Source of the DNA: Candidatus Krumholzibacteriota bacterium
GTDB taxonomy: Bacteria > Krumholzibacteriota > Krumholzibacteriia > LZORAL124-64-63
Length of the DNA stretch: 64,000 bases
Assembly (NCBI GenBank): GCA_022711765.1
Contig: JAKLEB010000001.1
Span: 127,186 to 191,185 of the forward strand
Direction: 5' to 3'
Shown here: positions 1-8,460 of the stretch, in pieces
Numbering within the stretch: position 1 is the first letter of the stretch
Layout: every line of letters begins with the position of its first letter
Program-made: the position numbers and the translations under genes
The notes under the pieces: model-generated
Database searches by the model: none
What the model saw: only the letters and a program-made list of their open reading frames with translations
Told to the model about the DNA's origin: nothing

Positions 1-813
1 CGACTGGGCACCGGCCGGACGGTGCGCGTGCGGTCCTGTGCGACCAGGCGGGGCGGTTGCGTCCACGTGTTCCGTCTTTTGCCGCAGCCCGTGGATCGCG
101 GCTGCCGCCGGGAGGAGCTGCAGTCGCTGGTCGCGCATGAGCTCCGGTCGCCGCTCGCGGTGATCCAAGGCTACGCGGGGCTGCTCGCGACGGGTCAGCC
201 CGGTCCCCTCAACCAGGCGCAGCGGGAGTTCCTCGGCGGCATCGAGTCGCAGGTCGCCGAGCTCGTCCGCCGGCTCGACTGCGCCCTGGACCTCCAGCGC
301 CTCGACGCGGGCACCCTGATCCTGCGCCCGGAGGCGGTGGCGATCGGCGAGCTCGCGGCGCGGGTGCTGGCGGATCACCGCCGCAACGCCGACGCCCGGC
401 ACGTGCGACTGGGATTGCAGGTGCAGCCCGAGGACCTGACGGCGCGCGCCGATCCGGAGCGCCTGCGACTGGTCCTCGACTCCCTGGTCGCGCGCGCGAT
501 CCAGGCGAGCCCGGTCGGCGGGTGGGTGCGTTGCGAGGCGGTCGCGGCGGAGAGGTTCGCCGCCATCGCCGTCGCGGACGGCGGACCGGCACTCGCGACC
601 GGCGACGAGGAGCGCCTCTTCGAGCCGGCGGGCGGGCGCGACGCGCCTGGCCGGGTCGCGGGAACGAGCATCGGTCTGGTGGTGAGCCGGCTGCTCGTCG
701 AGCGGCTTGGCGGCACGGTCTCCGCCCGGGGGGATTCCGGAGTCGGCACGACGATCGTCGTGCGCCTGCCGCGGGCCGAGCGACCCGGCGATCGCGCCGG
801 CGAGCCCGCCTGA
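1..813 (+). CDS. Sensor histidine kinase, C-terminal part (5' end outside window)
   Basis: The frame is open from the first base, so this is the C-terminal part of a longer protein. A DHp domain carries the H-box HELRSPL near window codon 45, followed by a HATPase domain ending in a glycine-rich stretch (GTSIGLVVSRLLVERLGG) and GVGTTIVVRLP. The N box and the DxGxG motif are weak (DSLVARAIQASP, VADGGPALA), so the ATP site is less canonical than usual. The residues before the H-box could be the tail of a PAS domain. It ends about 250 bases before flgF and its own promoter lies outside, so a link with the flagellar genes cannot be judged. A GTG at 22 is the first start codon seen but probably not the true one. 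Confidence 0.7.
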   Translation, partial: RLGTGRTVRVRSCATRRGGCVHVFRLLPQPVDRGCRREELQSLVAHELRSPLAVIQGYAGLLATGQPGPLNQAQREFLGGIESQVAELVRRLDCALDLQRLDAGTLILRPEAVAIGELAARVLADHRRNADARHVRLGLQVQPEDLTARADPERLRLVLDSLVARAIQASPVGGWVRCEAVAAERFAAIAVADGGPALATGDEERLFEPAGGRDAPGRVAGTSIGLVVSRLLVERLGGTVSARGDSGVGTTIVVRLPRAERPGDRAGEPA

Positions 814-994
814 GAATCACCCACCGCTGCCCGTGGGCTGGACACCGGACCGGCGATTCGCCGCCGTCCCGTCGGGCGGCAGGCCGTTGATTCGACCCGA
901 AATCGCCGCCGTAATCCATTGATGAAAATACCGTTGGAGAGTCGGATCCGGGACGCCGTGCGGGCCGGAGCGCGCACAGCCCCGCGGACCGCCG

Positions 995-1010
995 GGGCAC
1001 GGACCTTGCG
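995..1010 (+). promoter_or_regulatory. Sigma-54 promoter before flgF
   Basis: GGGCACGGACCTTGCG carries GG at 996-997 and GC at 1008-1009 with exactly ten bases between, as sigma-54 requires. It matches the consensus TGGCACG-N4-TTGC at all core positions but the first T. Transcription would start near 1020, 40 bases before the flgF GTG. The 248-base gap from 814 to 1060 holds nothing else recognisable. Confidence 0.75.
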
Positions 1011-1060
1011 CCCGTCCCGGCGCAAGGTGTCTCCGTGTCTCGAGTCACGGGAGGTGCGGC

Positions 1061-1798
1061 GTGCTCCGCAACCTGCAGACGGCCCGGCAGGCCATGCTCT
1101 TCGAACAGGCGCGGATCGACGCCCTGGCCAACAACCTGGCCAACGCGGCGACGACCGGTTTCCGGCAGGTGCTCACGCGGGTGACCGAGCAAGCCGCAAC
1201 CGGCCAGGCCGGCAAGCCGGCGGCTCGCGGCGGCGAGGCGGATCTCGTGATGTCCCAGATCGTGGATCCGCGGGCCGGACAGTTGCAGACGACCGGTCGC
1301 GGCACGGACCTCGCCCTGTCCGGCCGCGGCTTCTTCGCCGTCCGGGACGAGGAGGGCAACGACTTCTACACCCGCGACGGCGCGTTCCGGATCGACGACA
1401 CGGGCCGGCTCGTGACGGCGCGCGGCCTGGCGGTCCAGGGGTCGAGCGGTCCGATCCAGGCGACCGGCGGCGTGATCGCGGTCGACGCGGAGGGCAACGT
1501 GAGCGTGGACGGGGCCGCGCGCGGCCGGCTGCGCCTCGTCGACTTCGCGGCGCCGGAGAGGCTCCAGCACCGGGGTGACGGGATGCTCGTCGCCAACCCC
1601 GAAGACGCGCCGGTCGAGATCGCGGCCGGCGAGATCACGGTCCTGCAGGGCTACCTCGAGGACAGCAATGTCGATCCCGTCCAGACGCTGGTCGACATGA
1701 TCGCTGCGCAGCGCGCGTTCGAGATCGAGACCAAGGTCCTGCAGGCGAGCGACGAGATGCTGGCCAAGAGCGTGAATACGCTCGGGCGCAACGGTTGA
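1061..1798 (+). CDS. flgF: Flagellar proximal/distal rod protein FlgF
   Basis: A 245-residue rod protein of the FlgE/F/G family, exported by the flagellar type III system and assembled in the rod that crosses the periplasm. The N-terminal flagellar basal-body rod motif (DALANNLANAATTGF, residues 20-34), the hook-domain core GRGFFAV and the C-terminal coiled motif (NVDPVQTLVDMIAAQRAFE) are all present. The start is GTG with GGGAGG about seven bases upstream. It is the first gene of a long operon under the sigma-54 promoter at 995-1010, followed closely by flgG. The call as FlgF rather than FlgG rests on order (shorter protein before a canonical FlgG). Confidence 0.93.
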   Translation: MLRNLQTARQAMLFEQARIDALANNLANAATTGFRQVLTRVTEQAATGQAGKPAARGGEADLVMSQIVDPRAGQLQTTGRGTDLALSGRGFFAVRDEEGNDFYTRDGAFRIDDTGRLVTARGLAVQGSSGPIQATGGVIAVDAEGNVSVDGAARGRLRLVDFAAPERLQHRGDGMLVANPEDAPVEIAAGEITVLQGYLEDSNVDPVQTLVDMIAAQRAFEIETKVLQASDEMLAKSVNTLGRNG

Positions 1799-1828
1799 CG
1801 GCGTGAGCCGGAAACGGGGTGATGACGG

Positions 1829-2620
1829 ATGATGCGAGCGATGGGCACGGCGGCGTCCGGCATGAAGGCCATGCAGCTGCAGATCGACGCGATCTCCAAC
1901 AACCTGGCCAACGTGAACACGACGGGCTTCAAGAAGAACACGATGCAGTTCCAGGATCTGCTCTACGAGTCCGTGGTCCCCGGCGGCCAGGTCCGCTCGA
2001 GCGGCCTGTCCGAGCCGACGCGCGTCGAGGTCGGCCACGGCGTCAAGCTGGTGTCGACCGCGAAGGACTTCGGCCAGGGCACGATCGTCTCGACCAACAA
2101 TCCCCTCGATCTCATGATCGAGGGCGACGGGTTCTTCCAGCTGCGCATGCCGGACGGCGATCTCGCCTATTCGCGGGACGGCAGCTTCAAGCTCGACGGC
2201 GAGCGCAACGTCGTGACGTCCCTCGGCTACCGGCTCGAGCCGGCGATCCAGGTGCCGGCCGACGCCACCGAGGTGTCGATCGCGCGCGACGGCACCGTCA
2301 GCGTCCGCCTGGCCGGCGACAGCGCGAACGTCCAGGACATCGGGCGCCTCGAGCTGGTGCGGTTCCCCAATCCCGCCGGCCTCATCGCCAAGGGCAGCAA
2401 CCTGTTCCTCGAATCGCCCGCGAGCGGCGCGCCGCTGACCGGCAACCCGGGCCTCGACGGGATCGGCGAGATCGCCAGCGGCTTCCTCGAGATGAGCAAC
2501 GTCGAGACCGTCGATGAGCTCGTGCGCATGATCACGGCCCAGCGCGCCTACGAGCTCAACAGCAAGACGATCGCGATGGCCGACCAGATGCTGCAGACGG
2601 CCAACAATATCAAGCGTTAG
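1829..2620 (+). CDS. flgG: Flagellar distal rod protein FlgG
   Basis: A 263-residue distal rod subunit. It has the rod signature SNNLANVNTTGFKK near residue 24, the central DLMIEGDGFFQL segment and the C-terminal SNVETVDELVRMITAQRAYELNSK region typical of FlgG, and it ends in the usual DQMLQTANNIKR. Length matches FlgG of model bacteria (about 260). It lies 30 bases after flgF and 8 bases before flgA in the same operon. Two further in-frame ATGs (1832 and 1841) make the exact first residue uncertain. Confidence 0.96.
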   Translation: MMRAMGTAASGMKAMQLQIDAISNNLANVNTTGFKKNTMQFQDLLYESVVPGGQVRSSGLSEPTRVEVGHGVKLVSTAKDFGQGTIVSTNNPLDLMIEGDGFFQLRMPDGDLAYSRDGSFKLDGERNVVTSLGYRLEPAIQVPADATEVSIARDGTVSVRLAGDSANVQDIGRLELVRFPNPAGLIAKGSNLFLESPASGAPLTGNPGLDGIGEIASGFLEMSNVETVDELVRMITAQRAYELNSKTIAMADQMLQTANNIKR

Positions 2621-2628
2621 GAGCGCGC

Positions 2629-3606
2629 GTGACCCGACGATCCCCGTTCCGCGAGATGCACGGTCCGATCCGGGCAGCGGCGATCGCGCTCGGTGCGGCC
2701 GCACTCCTGCTGCCCGCCGGCGCCGGCGCGTGGACCCTCGATCTCGCCGATTCGGTCCAGGTCGCCGGCACCACCGTGCGGATCGCGGACGTCGTGCGCG
2801 AGCCGGTGCCGGCGGAACCGGGCGCCGTCGTCGTCGCATCCGGCGGCCGGCCAGGCGCCTCGTTCGCCGTGACGGGGCGCGCCATCCTCCGGCGGCTCAG
2901 CGTCGCCGGGCTCGCCGGCGGCGTCGTGCTCGCGGGCGCGGAGCGCTGCCGCATCGCCTTCGTCGGATCGGCGATCGCACCTGCCGCGATCGAGGAGCGT
3001 CTGCGGCCCCTGCTCGCGCCGCACGTGCCGCCGCCCGCGCCGGAGGCGCCGCCGAGCTGGCTCGAGCTCACGGTTCCCGACCTCCACCTGCACGCCGGAG
3101 GCGACTGGGAGGTCGACTGGCCGGAACCTCGCGCCCTCGCGCCAGGCCGCAACCTGCTCGCGGTGGAGGTACGGGACGGACCGCGACGGCAGCGCCTGGC
3201 CGTGGTCGCGGTGCTGCACGCGTTCGCGCGGACGGCCGCGCCCGTCACGGCCGTCGCCCGCGGACAGGATCCCCCGGCCGAGTCGCTGCAGTGGCAGTGG
3301 ACCGACCTCGCGCTCGCGGAGGCGGGACTCGTCACGGATCCGGCCGCGCTCGGCGGCATGATCGCGGCGCGCGATCTCGCGCCGGGCGAGTCGCTCAACG
3401 AGCGCGACCTCGCGCCGCGCCCGCTCGTGCGCCGCGGCGAGACCGTGAGCCTCGTCGCCCGGCGGGGCAATGTCGTCGCCAGGGTCCGGGTCGAATGCCG
3501 CCAGGACGGTCGGCTCGGCCAGGCGGTCAGCGTGCGCAATCCCCTCGACGGCCGCCTGCTCGTCGCCCACGTGGCGGCGGAGGGCGTCGTGAGCCTCGAA
3601 AGGTGA
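2629..3606 (+). CDS. flgA: Flagellar P-ring assembly chaperone FlgA
   Basis: A 325-residue secreted protein, read as FlgA, the periplasmic chaperone that helps FlgI polymerise into the P ring. A Sec signal peptide spans about residues 13-34 (ending PAGAGA). The C-terminal part shows SAF/FlgA features: LAPGESLNERDL, a short repeat of RRGETVSLVARRGNVVARVRVECR, then GRLGQAVSVRNPLDGRL, which is the conserved FlgA end (Q.I.VRN..S.r.v.g.V). It is longer than E. coli FlgA (219 residues), with a divergent middle region. Start GTG. The position directly before flgH and flgI supports the call. Confidence 0.88.
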   Translation: MTRRSPFREMHGPIRAAAIALGAAALLLPAGAGAWTLDLADSVQVAGTTVRIADVVREPVPAEPGAVVVASGGRPGASFAVTGRAILRRLSVAGLAGGVVLAGAERCRIAFVGSAIAPAAIEERLRPLLAPHVPPPAPEAPPSWLELTVPDLHLHAGGDWEVDWPEPRALAPGRNLLAVEVRDGPRRQRLAVVAVLHAFARTAAPVTAVARGQDPPAESLQWQWTDLALAEAGLVTDPAALGGMIAARDLAPGESLNERDLAPRPLVRRGETVSLVARRGNVVARVRVECRQDGRLGQAVSVRNPLDGRLLVAHVAAEGVVSLER

Positions 3607-3610
3607 CGTG

Positions 3611-4192
3611 ATGCCTCACCGAATCCGCGTCCTCGCCATCCTCATCGTGCTCGGCGCCGCCGGCGGGCTGCGGGCGGGCACCCCGCTGATCGATCTGGAG
3701 ACCGGCAGCAGCCTCGTCTCCAACTTCAAGGCGCGCAAGGTCGGCGACGTCGTCACGATCATCATCACGGAGAAGACGACCGCGGACGCGACCACGGAGA
3801 TGGACGCCAACTCGAAATCCGAGATCAGCGGCGGCCCGGCGCTGGGCTTCCTGCAGCCGTTCGGCAGCTGGGGCCTGGACACCGAGAACAAGTACCAGGG
3901 CGACGGCGCCACGAGCCGGACCGGCAACCTGCGCGGCGAGATCTCGGTGACCATCACCGAGGTGCTGCCGAACGGCAACTTCCGCCTCACGGGCAACCGC
4001 GCCGTCGACATCAACGGCGACCGCCAGCTCATCGAGATCTGCGGCGTCTGCCGGCCGCGCGACATCGCCCCCGACAACACGATCCTGTCGACGTACATCT
4101 CGGAGGCCCAGATCGCCTACAGCGGCACGGGCCTGGCGCAGGACGCCGCCGAGCCCGGCATCCTGACTCGCATCGTGAACTGGCTGTTCTAG
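3611..4192 (+). CDS. flgH: Flagellar L-ring protein FlgH, without lipobox
   Basis: A 193-residue FlgH, the outer-membrane L-ring subunit. KARKVGDVVTIIITEKTTA, GEISVTITEVLPNGNFRLTGNRAV and RPRDIAPDNTILSTYISEAQIAYSG are diagnostic. FlgH is normally a lipoprotein, but the signal peptide here (about residues 5-22, ending GGLRAG) has no cysteine, so lipid anchoring at that site is impossible. A CGVC pair sits just before RPRDI, where the family usually has SGVVRP-type residues. ATG at 3611 is preferred over GTG at 3608 because AAAGG lies seven bases ahead. It overlaps neither neighbour and sits between flgA and flgI. Confidence 0.94.
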   Translation: MPHRIRVLAILIVLGAAGGLRAGTPLIDLETGSSLVSNFKARKVGDVVTIIITEKTTADATTEMDANSKSEISGGPALGFLQPFGSWGLDTENKYQGDGATSRTGNLRGEISVTITEVLPNGNFRLTGNRAVDINGDRQLIEICGVCRPRDIAPDNTILSTYISEAQIAYSGTGLAQDAAEPGILTRIVNWLF

Positions 4193-4206
4193 TCCGGGAG
4201 AGACTC

Positions 4207-5322
4207 ATGAAGATCGGTCGCCTGACGCCATTGCTCTGCATCGTCGCGTGCGCCTGGCCCGGCCTCGCCGCCGGCGAGAGCGCCTCGCGGATCAAGGACC
4301 TGGCGTTCCTGGAGGGGACCACGCCCGAGCCGCTGCTCGGCTACGGCCTCGTGACCGGGCTCAACGCGACCGGCGACGGTCAGAGCAGCGACTTCACGGT
4401 CAACAGCCTCAGCTCCATGCTCGAACGCCTCGGCGTCACCGTGGACCCGGCGATGATCCGCCTGAAGAACGTCGCCGCGGTCGTCGTCACCGCCGAGATC
4501 GATCCGACGGCCGGCGTGGGGGAGCGGGTCGACGTCGCGGTCTCGAGTCTCGGCGACGCCACCAGCCTCGAGGGCGGGACCCTGATCATGACGCCGCTCA
4601 AGGCCGCCGACGGCACGGTCGCCCTGGTGGCGCAGGGCGCGGTCTCGATCGGCGGCTTCAACATCAAGAGCGGCGCCAACAACAGCTTCCGCAAGAACCA
4701 CGCGACGGTCGGGATCGTGCCCGGCGGCGGAACGATCCGCCAGAGCCTCCCGGGCCGTTTCGTCAGCGACGGCCAGGTGACCTGGCTCCTGCACAACGCC
4801 GACTTCACGACGGCGGCGGCGGTGGCGCGCGCGGTGAACGACGCCTTCGGCGCCGGCACGGCGCTGGCGCTCGACGCGCACCGCGTGCGCGTCGCGATCC
4901 CGCCCGACCGCCTCGCCGAACCGATCCCCTTCATCGCCAGCCTGGGCGAGCTGACGGCGGTCAGCGACGCGCCGGCCCGCGTCGTGATCAACGAGCGGAC
5001 CGGGACGATCATCGTCGGCCAGAACGTCGTTCTCAAGGAGGCGGCCGTCGCGCACGGGACCCTGACGGTCGAGATCAAGACCTACTACGACGTGTCGCAG
5101 CCGGCGCCGTTCAGCCGCGCCGGCGAGACGGCGATCGTCCCCGACGTCAACACCGACATCCAGGACCGCGAGGCCCATGTCCTGCAGGTGCCGGAATCGA
5201 GCACCGTCGCCGACGTGGTCACGGTGCTCAACGAGATCGGGGCCAGCCCGCGCGACATCATCGCGATCCTCCAGGCACTCAAGCGCGCCGGCGCCCTCCA
5301 GGCCGAGCTGATCATCATGTAG
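4207..5322 (+). CDS. flgI: Flagellar P-ring protein FlgI
   Basis: A 371-residue periplasmic P-ring subunit. After a Sec signal peptide (residues 1-22, cleavage after AAG or close by) come the FlgI signatures ASRIKDLAFLEG, LLGYGLVTGLNATGDG, LKNVAAVVVTAEI, and the C-terminal VVINERTGTIIVGQNV and DIIAILQALKRAGALQAELIIM. Length and motif order are those of the family. The signature tyrosine-glycine-leucine-valine block is intact. It lies in the sigma-54-driven flgF operon, 14 bases after flgH and 10 before flgJ. Confidence 0.97.
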   Translation: MKIGRLTPLLCIVACAWPGLAAGESASRIKDLAFLEGTTPEPLLGYGLVTGLNATGDGQSSDFTVNSLSSMLERLGVTVDPAMIRLKNVAAVVVTAEIDPTAGVGERVDVAVSSLGDATSLEGGTLIMTPLKAADGTVALVAQGAVSIGGFNIKSGANNSFRKNHATVGIVPGGGTIRQSLPGRFVSDGQVTWLLHNADFTTAAAVARAVNDAFGAGTALALDAHRVRVAIPPDRLAEPIPFIASLGELTAVSDAPARVVINERTGTIIVGQNVVLKEAAVAHGTLTVEIKTYYDVSQPAPFSRAGETAIVPDVNTDIQDREAHVLQVPESSTVADVVTVLNEIGASPRDIIAILQALKRAGALQAELIIM

Positions 5323-5332
5323 GAGGCGCGCC

Positions 5333-6475
5333 ATGGAACTCCCGTCCAGCGATCCCGCGGTCGCGAGCCTCTTGCTCGAGCGCGCGCGTCTCGTCCAGGC
5401 GAGGGAGGCTGCGCGCCTGCGGCCGGGCTCCGCCGGCGGCCGCGCGAGCGGGAACCCGCCCGCGAACGACCGCGCCGGCCTCGAGCGCGTGGCGAACCAG
5501 TTCGAGGCGCTCTTCTACCACCAGCTCATCCGCTCGCTGCGCGAGACCGTCCCCGACAACAGCTTCTGGGGCCAGAGCAGCGGCACCAAGATCTATCAGC
5601 AGATCCACGACCAGACGCTCGCCGACCGCCTCGCCGAGGGCGGGGGACTCGGGATCGCGGACCTCATCGTCCGGCAGTTCGCGGGCTCGGTCGATCCCGA
5701 ACTGGAGGCTTCGGGGCCGCCGCCGTCGCGGCCGGCGCTGCCTCACCTCGCCGCCCGGCACCTGCCGCCGGCGCAGGCAGCGCCGCCGGGCGCCCTGCCG
5801 TCCTCCCCGGCCGAGGTCGCGCCGCTCGCGACGCCCGCCGCGCCGACAGCTCCCGTCACGCCGGCCGGTCCGGACGGCGAGGCGGCCGAGCCCGCCGCGC
5901 CGACCGTTCCCGCCACGCCGGCCGCCACCGCCCTCGCGACGTCCGACGGCCGGGGAGTCGCCGCCTATCGCCGTGAGGCGCTGGCCGGCGAGCGGCTCGC
6001 CGGCCTGTCGCGCCTGCGCGAGCGGGCCGAGTCGCTCGGCGGCGCGGCTGCGGACAGCTTCGCACGCTGGCAGGACGAGCTGGCGGCGGCGGCCGAGGCC
6101 GCCGACGTCGATCCGGCGCTGCTTCTGGCCGTGATGGTCCGCGAATCGGGCGGCGATCCCGACGCGGTGTCGCCGGCCGGCGCGCGCGGCCTCATGCAGC
6201 TGATGCCCGGCACCGCTCGCGAGGTCGGCGTGACCGACCACGGCGACCCCCGGCAGAATCTGCACGGAGGCGCGCGCTATCTGGCCCGGATGCTGCGGCG
6301 ATTCGGCGGCGACCTCGACCTGGCCCTGGCGGCGTACAACGCCGGTCCCGGCGCCGTGGACGCGGCCGGCCGGCGCATTCCCGCCTATCCGGAGACCCAG
6401 CGGTACGTGCGGGCCGTCCGGCAGCTGGCGGCGAGCCTCGGGGCCGGATCTGGCACGGAACTGGATAAGGACTGA
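5333..6475 (+). CDS. flgJ: FlgJ-like rod-binding protein fused to an SLT lytic transglycosylase
   Basis: A 380-residue two-domain protein. Residues about 50-118 form the FlgJ rod-binding/rod-cap domain (RVANQFEALFYHQLIRSLR, then KIYQQIHDQTLADRLAEGGGLGIADLI). A Pro/Ala-rich linker (about 120-220) leads to a soluble lytic transglycosylase domain: AVMVRESGGDPDAVSPAGAR with catalytic Glu271, GLMQLMPGTA, and ALAAYNAGPGAVDAAG. Classical FlgJ of gammaproteobacteria instead carries a GH73 glucosaminidase. The likely job is to cap rod assembly and to cut peptidoglycan where the rod passes. No signal peptide is visible, consistent with export by the flagellar apparatus. GGAGG precedes the ATG. Confidence 0.92.
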   Translation: MELPSSDPAVASLLLERARLVQAREAARLRPGSAGGRASGNPPANDRAGLERVANQFEALFYHQLIRSLRETVPDNSFWGQSSGTKIYQQIHDQTLADRLAEGGGLGIADLIVRQFAGSVDPELEASGPPPSRPALPHLAARHLPPAQAAPPGALPSSPAEVAPLATPAAPTAPVTPAGPDGEAAEPAAPTVPATPAATALATSDGRGVAAYRREALAGERLAGLSRLRERAESLGGAAADSFARWQDELAAAAEAADVDPALLLAVMVRESGGDPDAVSPAGARGLMQLMPGTAREVGVTDHGDPRQNLHGGARYLARMLRRFGGDLDLALAAYNAGPGAVDAAGRRIPAYPETQRYVRAVRQLAASLGAGSGTELDKD

Positions 6476-6517
6476 ACGCCCCGATCCTTCGCGGACCCCA
6501 CGCCGAGGTGAATGTCC

Positions 6518-7054
6518 ATGGCCGAAACCACCGCTTCCGCCGCTGTCGCCACCACCGAGACGCTCGCACGCCACCTGCAGGAGGTCCTCGCGGAGGAGCA
6601 GCGGCACTACGCGCAGCTGACCGAGCTCGCGCGCCAGCAAGGGCAGCTGATGACCACCCACGACCTCGAGGGGCTCGAGGACAACGCGCGGCGCATGACC
6701 GAGGGCCTGACCGTGGCCGACGCCGTGAGGATCCAGCGCGAGCGCCTGGCCCAGGCCCTGATGGCCGGCGCCGGCACCAGCGGCCCGACGTCGCTCAGCG
6801 CCTGGCTCGCCGGCCAGGACCTGACCGTGCGACAGGTCTTGACCGAACCCGTGCAGGCCGTGCGGCGGACCGCCGGGGAACTGGCCCGCGCCAACGAGTT
6901 GAATCGACGCCTGGCCAATTTCTGCCTGGATCTGGTCGAGGAAGAGGCGGCGCTCCTGCGCCGCGGTCTGTTGGAGGACCCCGCCGGACGGTACGACCGC
7001 GGTGCGCAACCTGCCTGCAACGAGCAGGGGGGCACGCTGGTCCGACAGGCGTAA
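6518..7054 (+). CDS. flgN: FlgN-like chaperone for hook-filament junction proteins
   Basis: A 178-residue, mostly alpha-helical acidic protein with an FlgN-type N-terminal helix (LARHLQEVLAEEQRHYAQLTELARQQGQLMTTHDLEGLE). FlgN binds FlgK and FlgL in the cytoplasm and delivers them to the export gate. The call rests on fold style and on position directly before flgK and flgL; sequence identity in this family is low. ATG at 6518 fits the GAGG at 6505 better than the ATG at 6512. The last 30 residues look poorly conserved. Confidence 0.75.
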   Translation: MAETTASAAVATTETLARHLQEVLAEEQRHYAQLTELARQQGQLMTTHDLEGLEDNARRMTEGLTVADAVRIQRERLAQALMAGAGTSGPTSLSAWLAGQDLTVRQVLTEPVQAVRRTAGELARANELNRRLANFCLDLVEEEAALLRRGLLEDPAGRYDRGAQPACNEQGGTLVRQA

Positions 7055-7073
7055 CCGGCCGAGGAGGCCTGCG

Positions 7074-8441
7074 ATGTCGAGTCTCGCCACGGTGATGGAT
7101 AGCAGCCTGTCGGCGATGTTCGCCGCCCAGGCCGGCCTCGCGACGACCTCCCACAACATCGCCAACGCCGACACGGACGGATACACCCGGCAGTCGAACC
7201 TGCTGGCGGCCCGCCGCCCCCTGTTGTTCCCCTTCGGCGCCATCGGCCAGGGCGTCGACGTGCTGACGATCCGCCGCTCGCAGGACACCTTCCTCCTGAA
7301 CAGCCTGCGGTCTCAGCAGTCCAAGCTCGCCGCCTACGCCTCGGTCGACAGCGCGCTCTGCGAGATCGAGAACATCCTCGGCTCCCTGGACAACGATCAC
7401 CTCGGCGACGCCCTCAACGAGTTCTTCGGCGCGTGGAGCGACCTCGCGACCGCGCCGACGGACCCCTCGCTCAAGCAACAGGTCGTGAGCAAGGCGGTCT
7501 CCCTGGTCACCGACTTCCACACGATCAGCGCGTCGTTCGACGACCTCGGCCGCACGATCGAGTCCCAGGTCCAGGAGGAGATCGGGTCGCTCAACTCGCT
7601 GCTCACCCAGGTCGCCGACCTCAACAGCCAGATCATGGCCGCGGAGATCGGCGGCCAGCCGGCGAACGACCTGCGCGATCAGCGCGACGTGCTCGTGAAC
7701 GACATCTCCCAGATCGCCGCCGTGGGCGTCGAAGAGCGCAGCGACGGGAGCCTGGATGTCATCATCAACGGTCGCACGATGGTGACCCGCGGCTCGGCGC
7801 AGCAGTTCACGACGACGTATCGCGAGACCGGCCGGGGTTACGAGATGGTCGTGGTGACGTCCGGCAATTTCCACGAGGTCCAGCTGCCGGAAGGCCGCCT
7901 GGCGGGCCTGCTCGAGAGTCGCGACGTCTACGCGACCGGGATCCGCGCCAAGCTCGACGCCGTCGCCAAGCTCCTCATCGACGCGGTGAACGAACTGCAC
8001 GTGCAGGGCACGACCGGTTCGAGCTCGGGCCTGATGTTCTTCAGCGGCGACAGCCTGCACACGATCCAGCTCAACGAGATGCTGATCGCGCAACCGGAGC
8101 TGGTCGCGACCTCGCGCAGCGGCGAGGCCGGCGACACCGACATCGCCCGCGCCATCGCGGCGCTGGCCGACACCCCGGCGCTCGGCGGCAGCTTGACGGT
8201 CGGCGACAGCTACCGCGGCGTGCTCATCGACGTGGCGAGCAAGCGCAGCAGTTTCGAGTTCCTGGTCGAGAACCAGGACAGCGCCGTGGCCGCGGTCGAG
8301 GCGAAGATCGCCAGCGTCACGGGCGTCAGTCTCGACGAGGAGGCGGCGAACATGGTGCGTTACCAGAATACGTACAACGCCGCGGCCAAGATCATCGCGA
8401 CGGTGCAGGAGCTCTACGAGACCCTGGTCAACATGGTCTAG
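7074..8441 (+). CDS. flgK: Hook-filament junction protein 1, FlgK
   Basis: A 455-residue FlgK (HAP1). The N-terminal D0 motif SHNIANADTDGYTRQ (near residue 24) and the C-terminal SLDEEAANMVRYQNTYNAAAKIIATVQELYETLVNMV are diagnostic. The middle carries the FlgK core GEIGGQPANDLRDQRDVL-type segment (here AEIGGQPANDLRDQRDVLV). It is somewhat shorter than E. coli FlgK (547), so part of the variable domain is reduced. GAGGAGG lies just before the ATG at 7074; an upstream GTG-frame extension to 7002 overlaps flgN and is rejected. Confidence 0.96.
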   Translation: MSSLATVMDSSLSAMFAAQAGLATTSHNIANADTDGYTRQSNLLAARRPLLFPFGAIGQGVDVLTIRRSQDTFLLNSLRSQQSKLAAYASVDSALCEIENILGSLDNDHLGDALNEFFGAWSDLATAPTDPSLKQQVVSKAVSLVTDFHTISASFDDLGRTIESQVQEEIGSLNSLLTQVADLNSQIMAAEIGGQPANDLRDQRDVLVNDISQIAAVGVEERSDGSLDVIINGRTMVTRGSAQQFTTTYRETGRGYEMVVVTSGNFHEVQLPEGRLAGLLESRDVYATGIRAKLDAVAKLLIDAVNELHVQGTTGSSSGLMFFSGDSLHTIQLNEMLIAQPELVATSRSGEAGDTDIARAIAALADTPALGGSLTVGDSYRGVLIDVASKRSSFEFLVENQDSAVAAVEAKIASVTGVSLDEEAANMVRYQNTYNAAAKIIATVQELYETLVNMV

Positions 8442-8460
8442 TGCGGCGGAGGTCAGGGCG

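Noticed and set aside
209..2839. Long open frame on the minus strand (876 codons) over the kinase and flgF-flgA
   Set aside because: It is a high-GC shadow frame. Its protein is a low-complexity Arg/Ala/His mix without motifs, and the plus-strand genes beneath are certain.
7002..7073. Upstream extension of flgK
   Set aside because: It overlaps the flgN-like gene and codes an Arg-rich segment; GAGGAGG stands right before the ATG at 7074.
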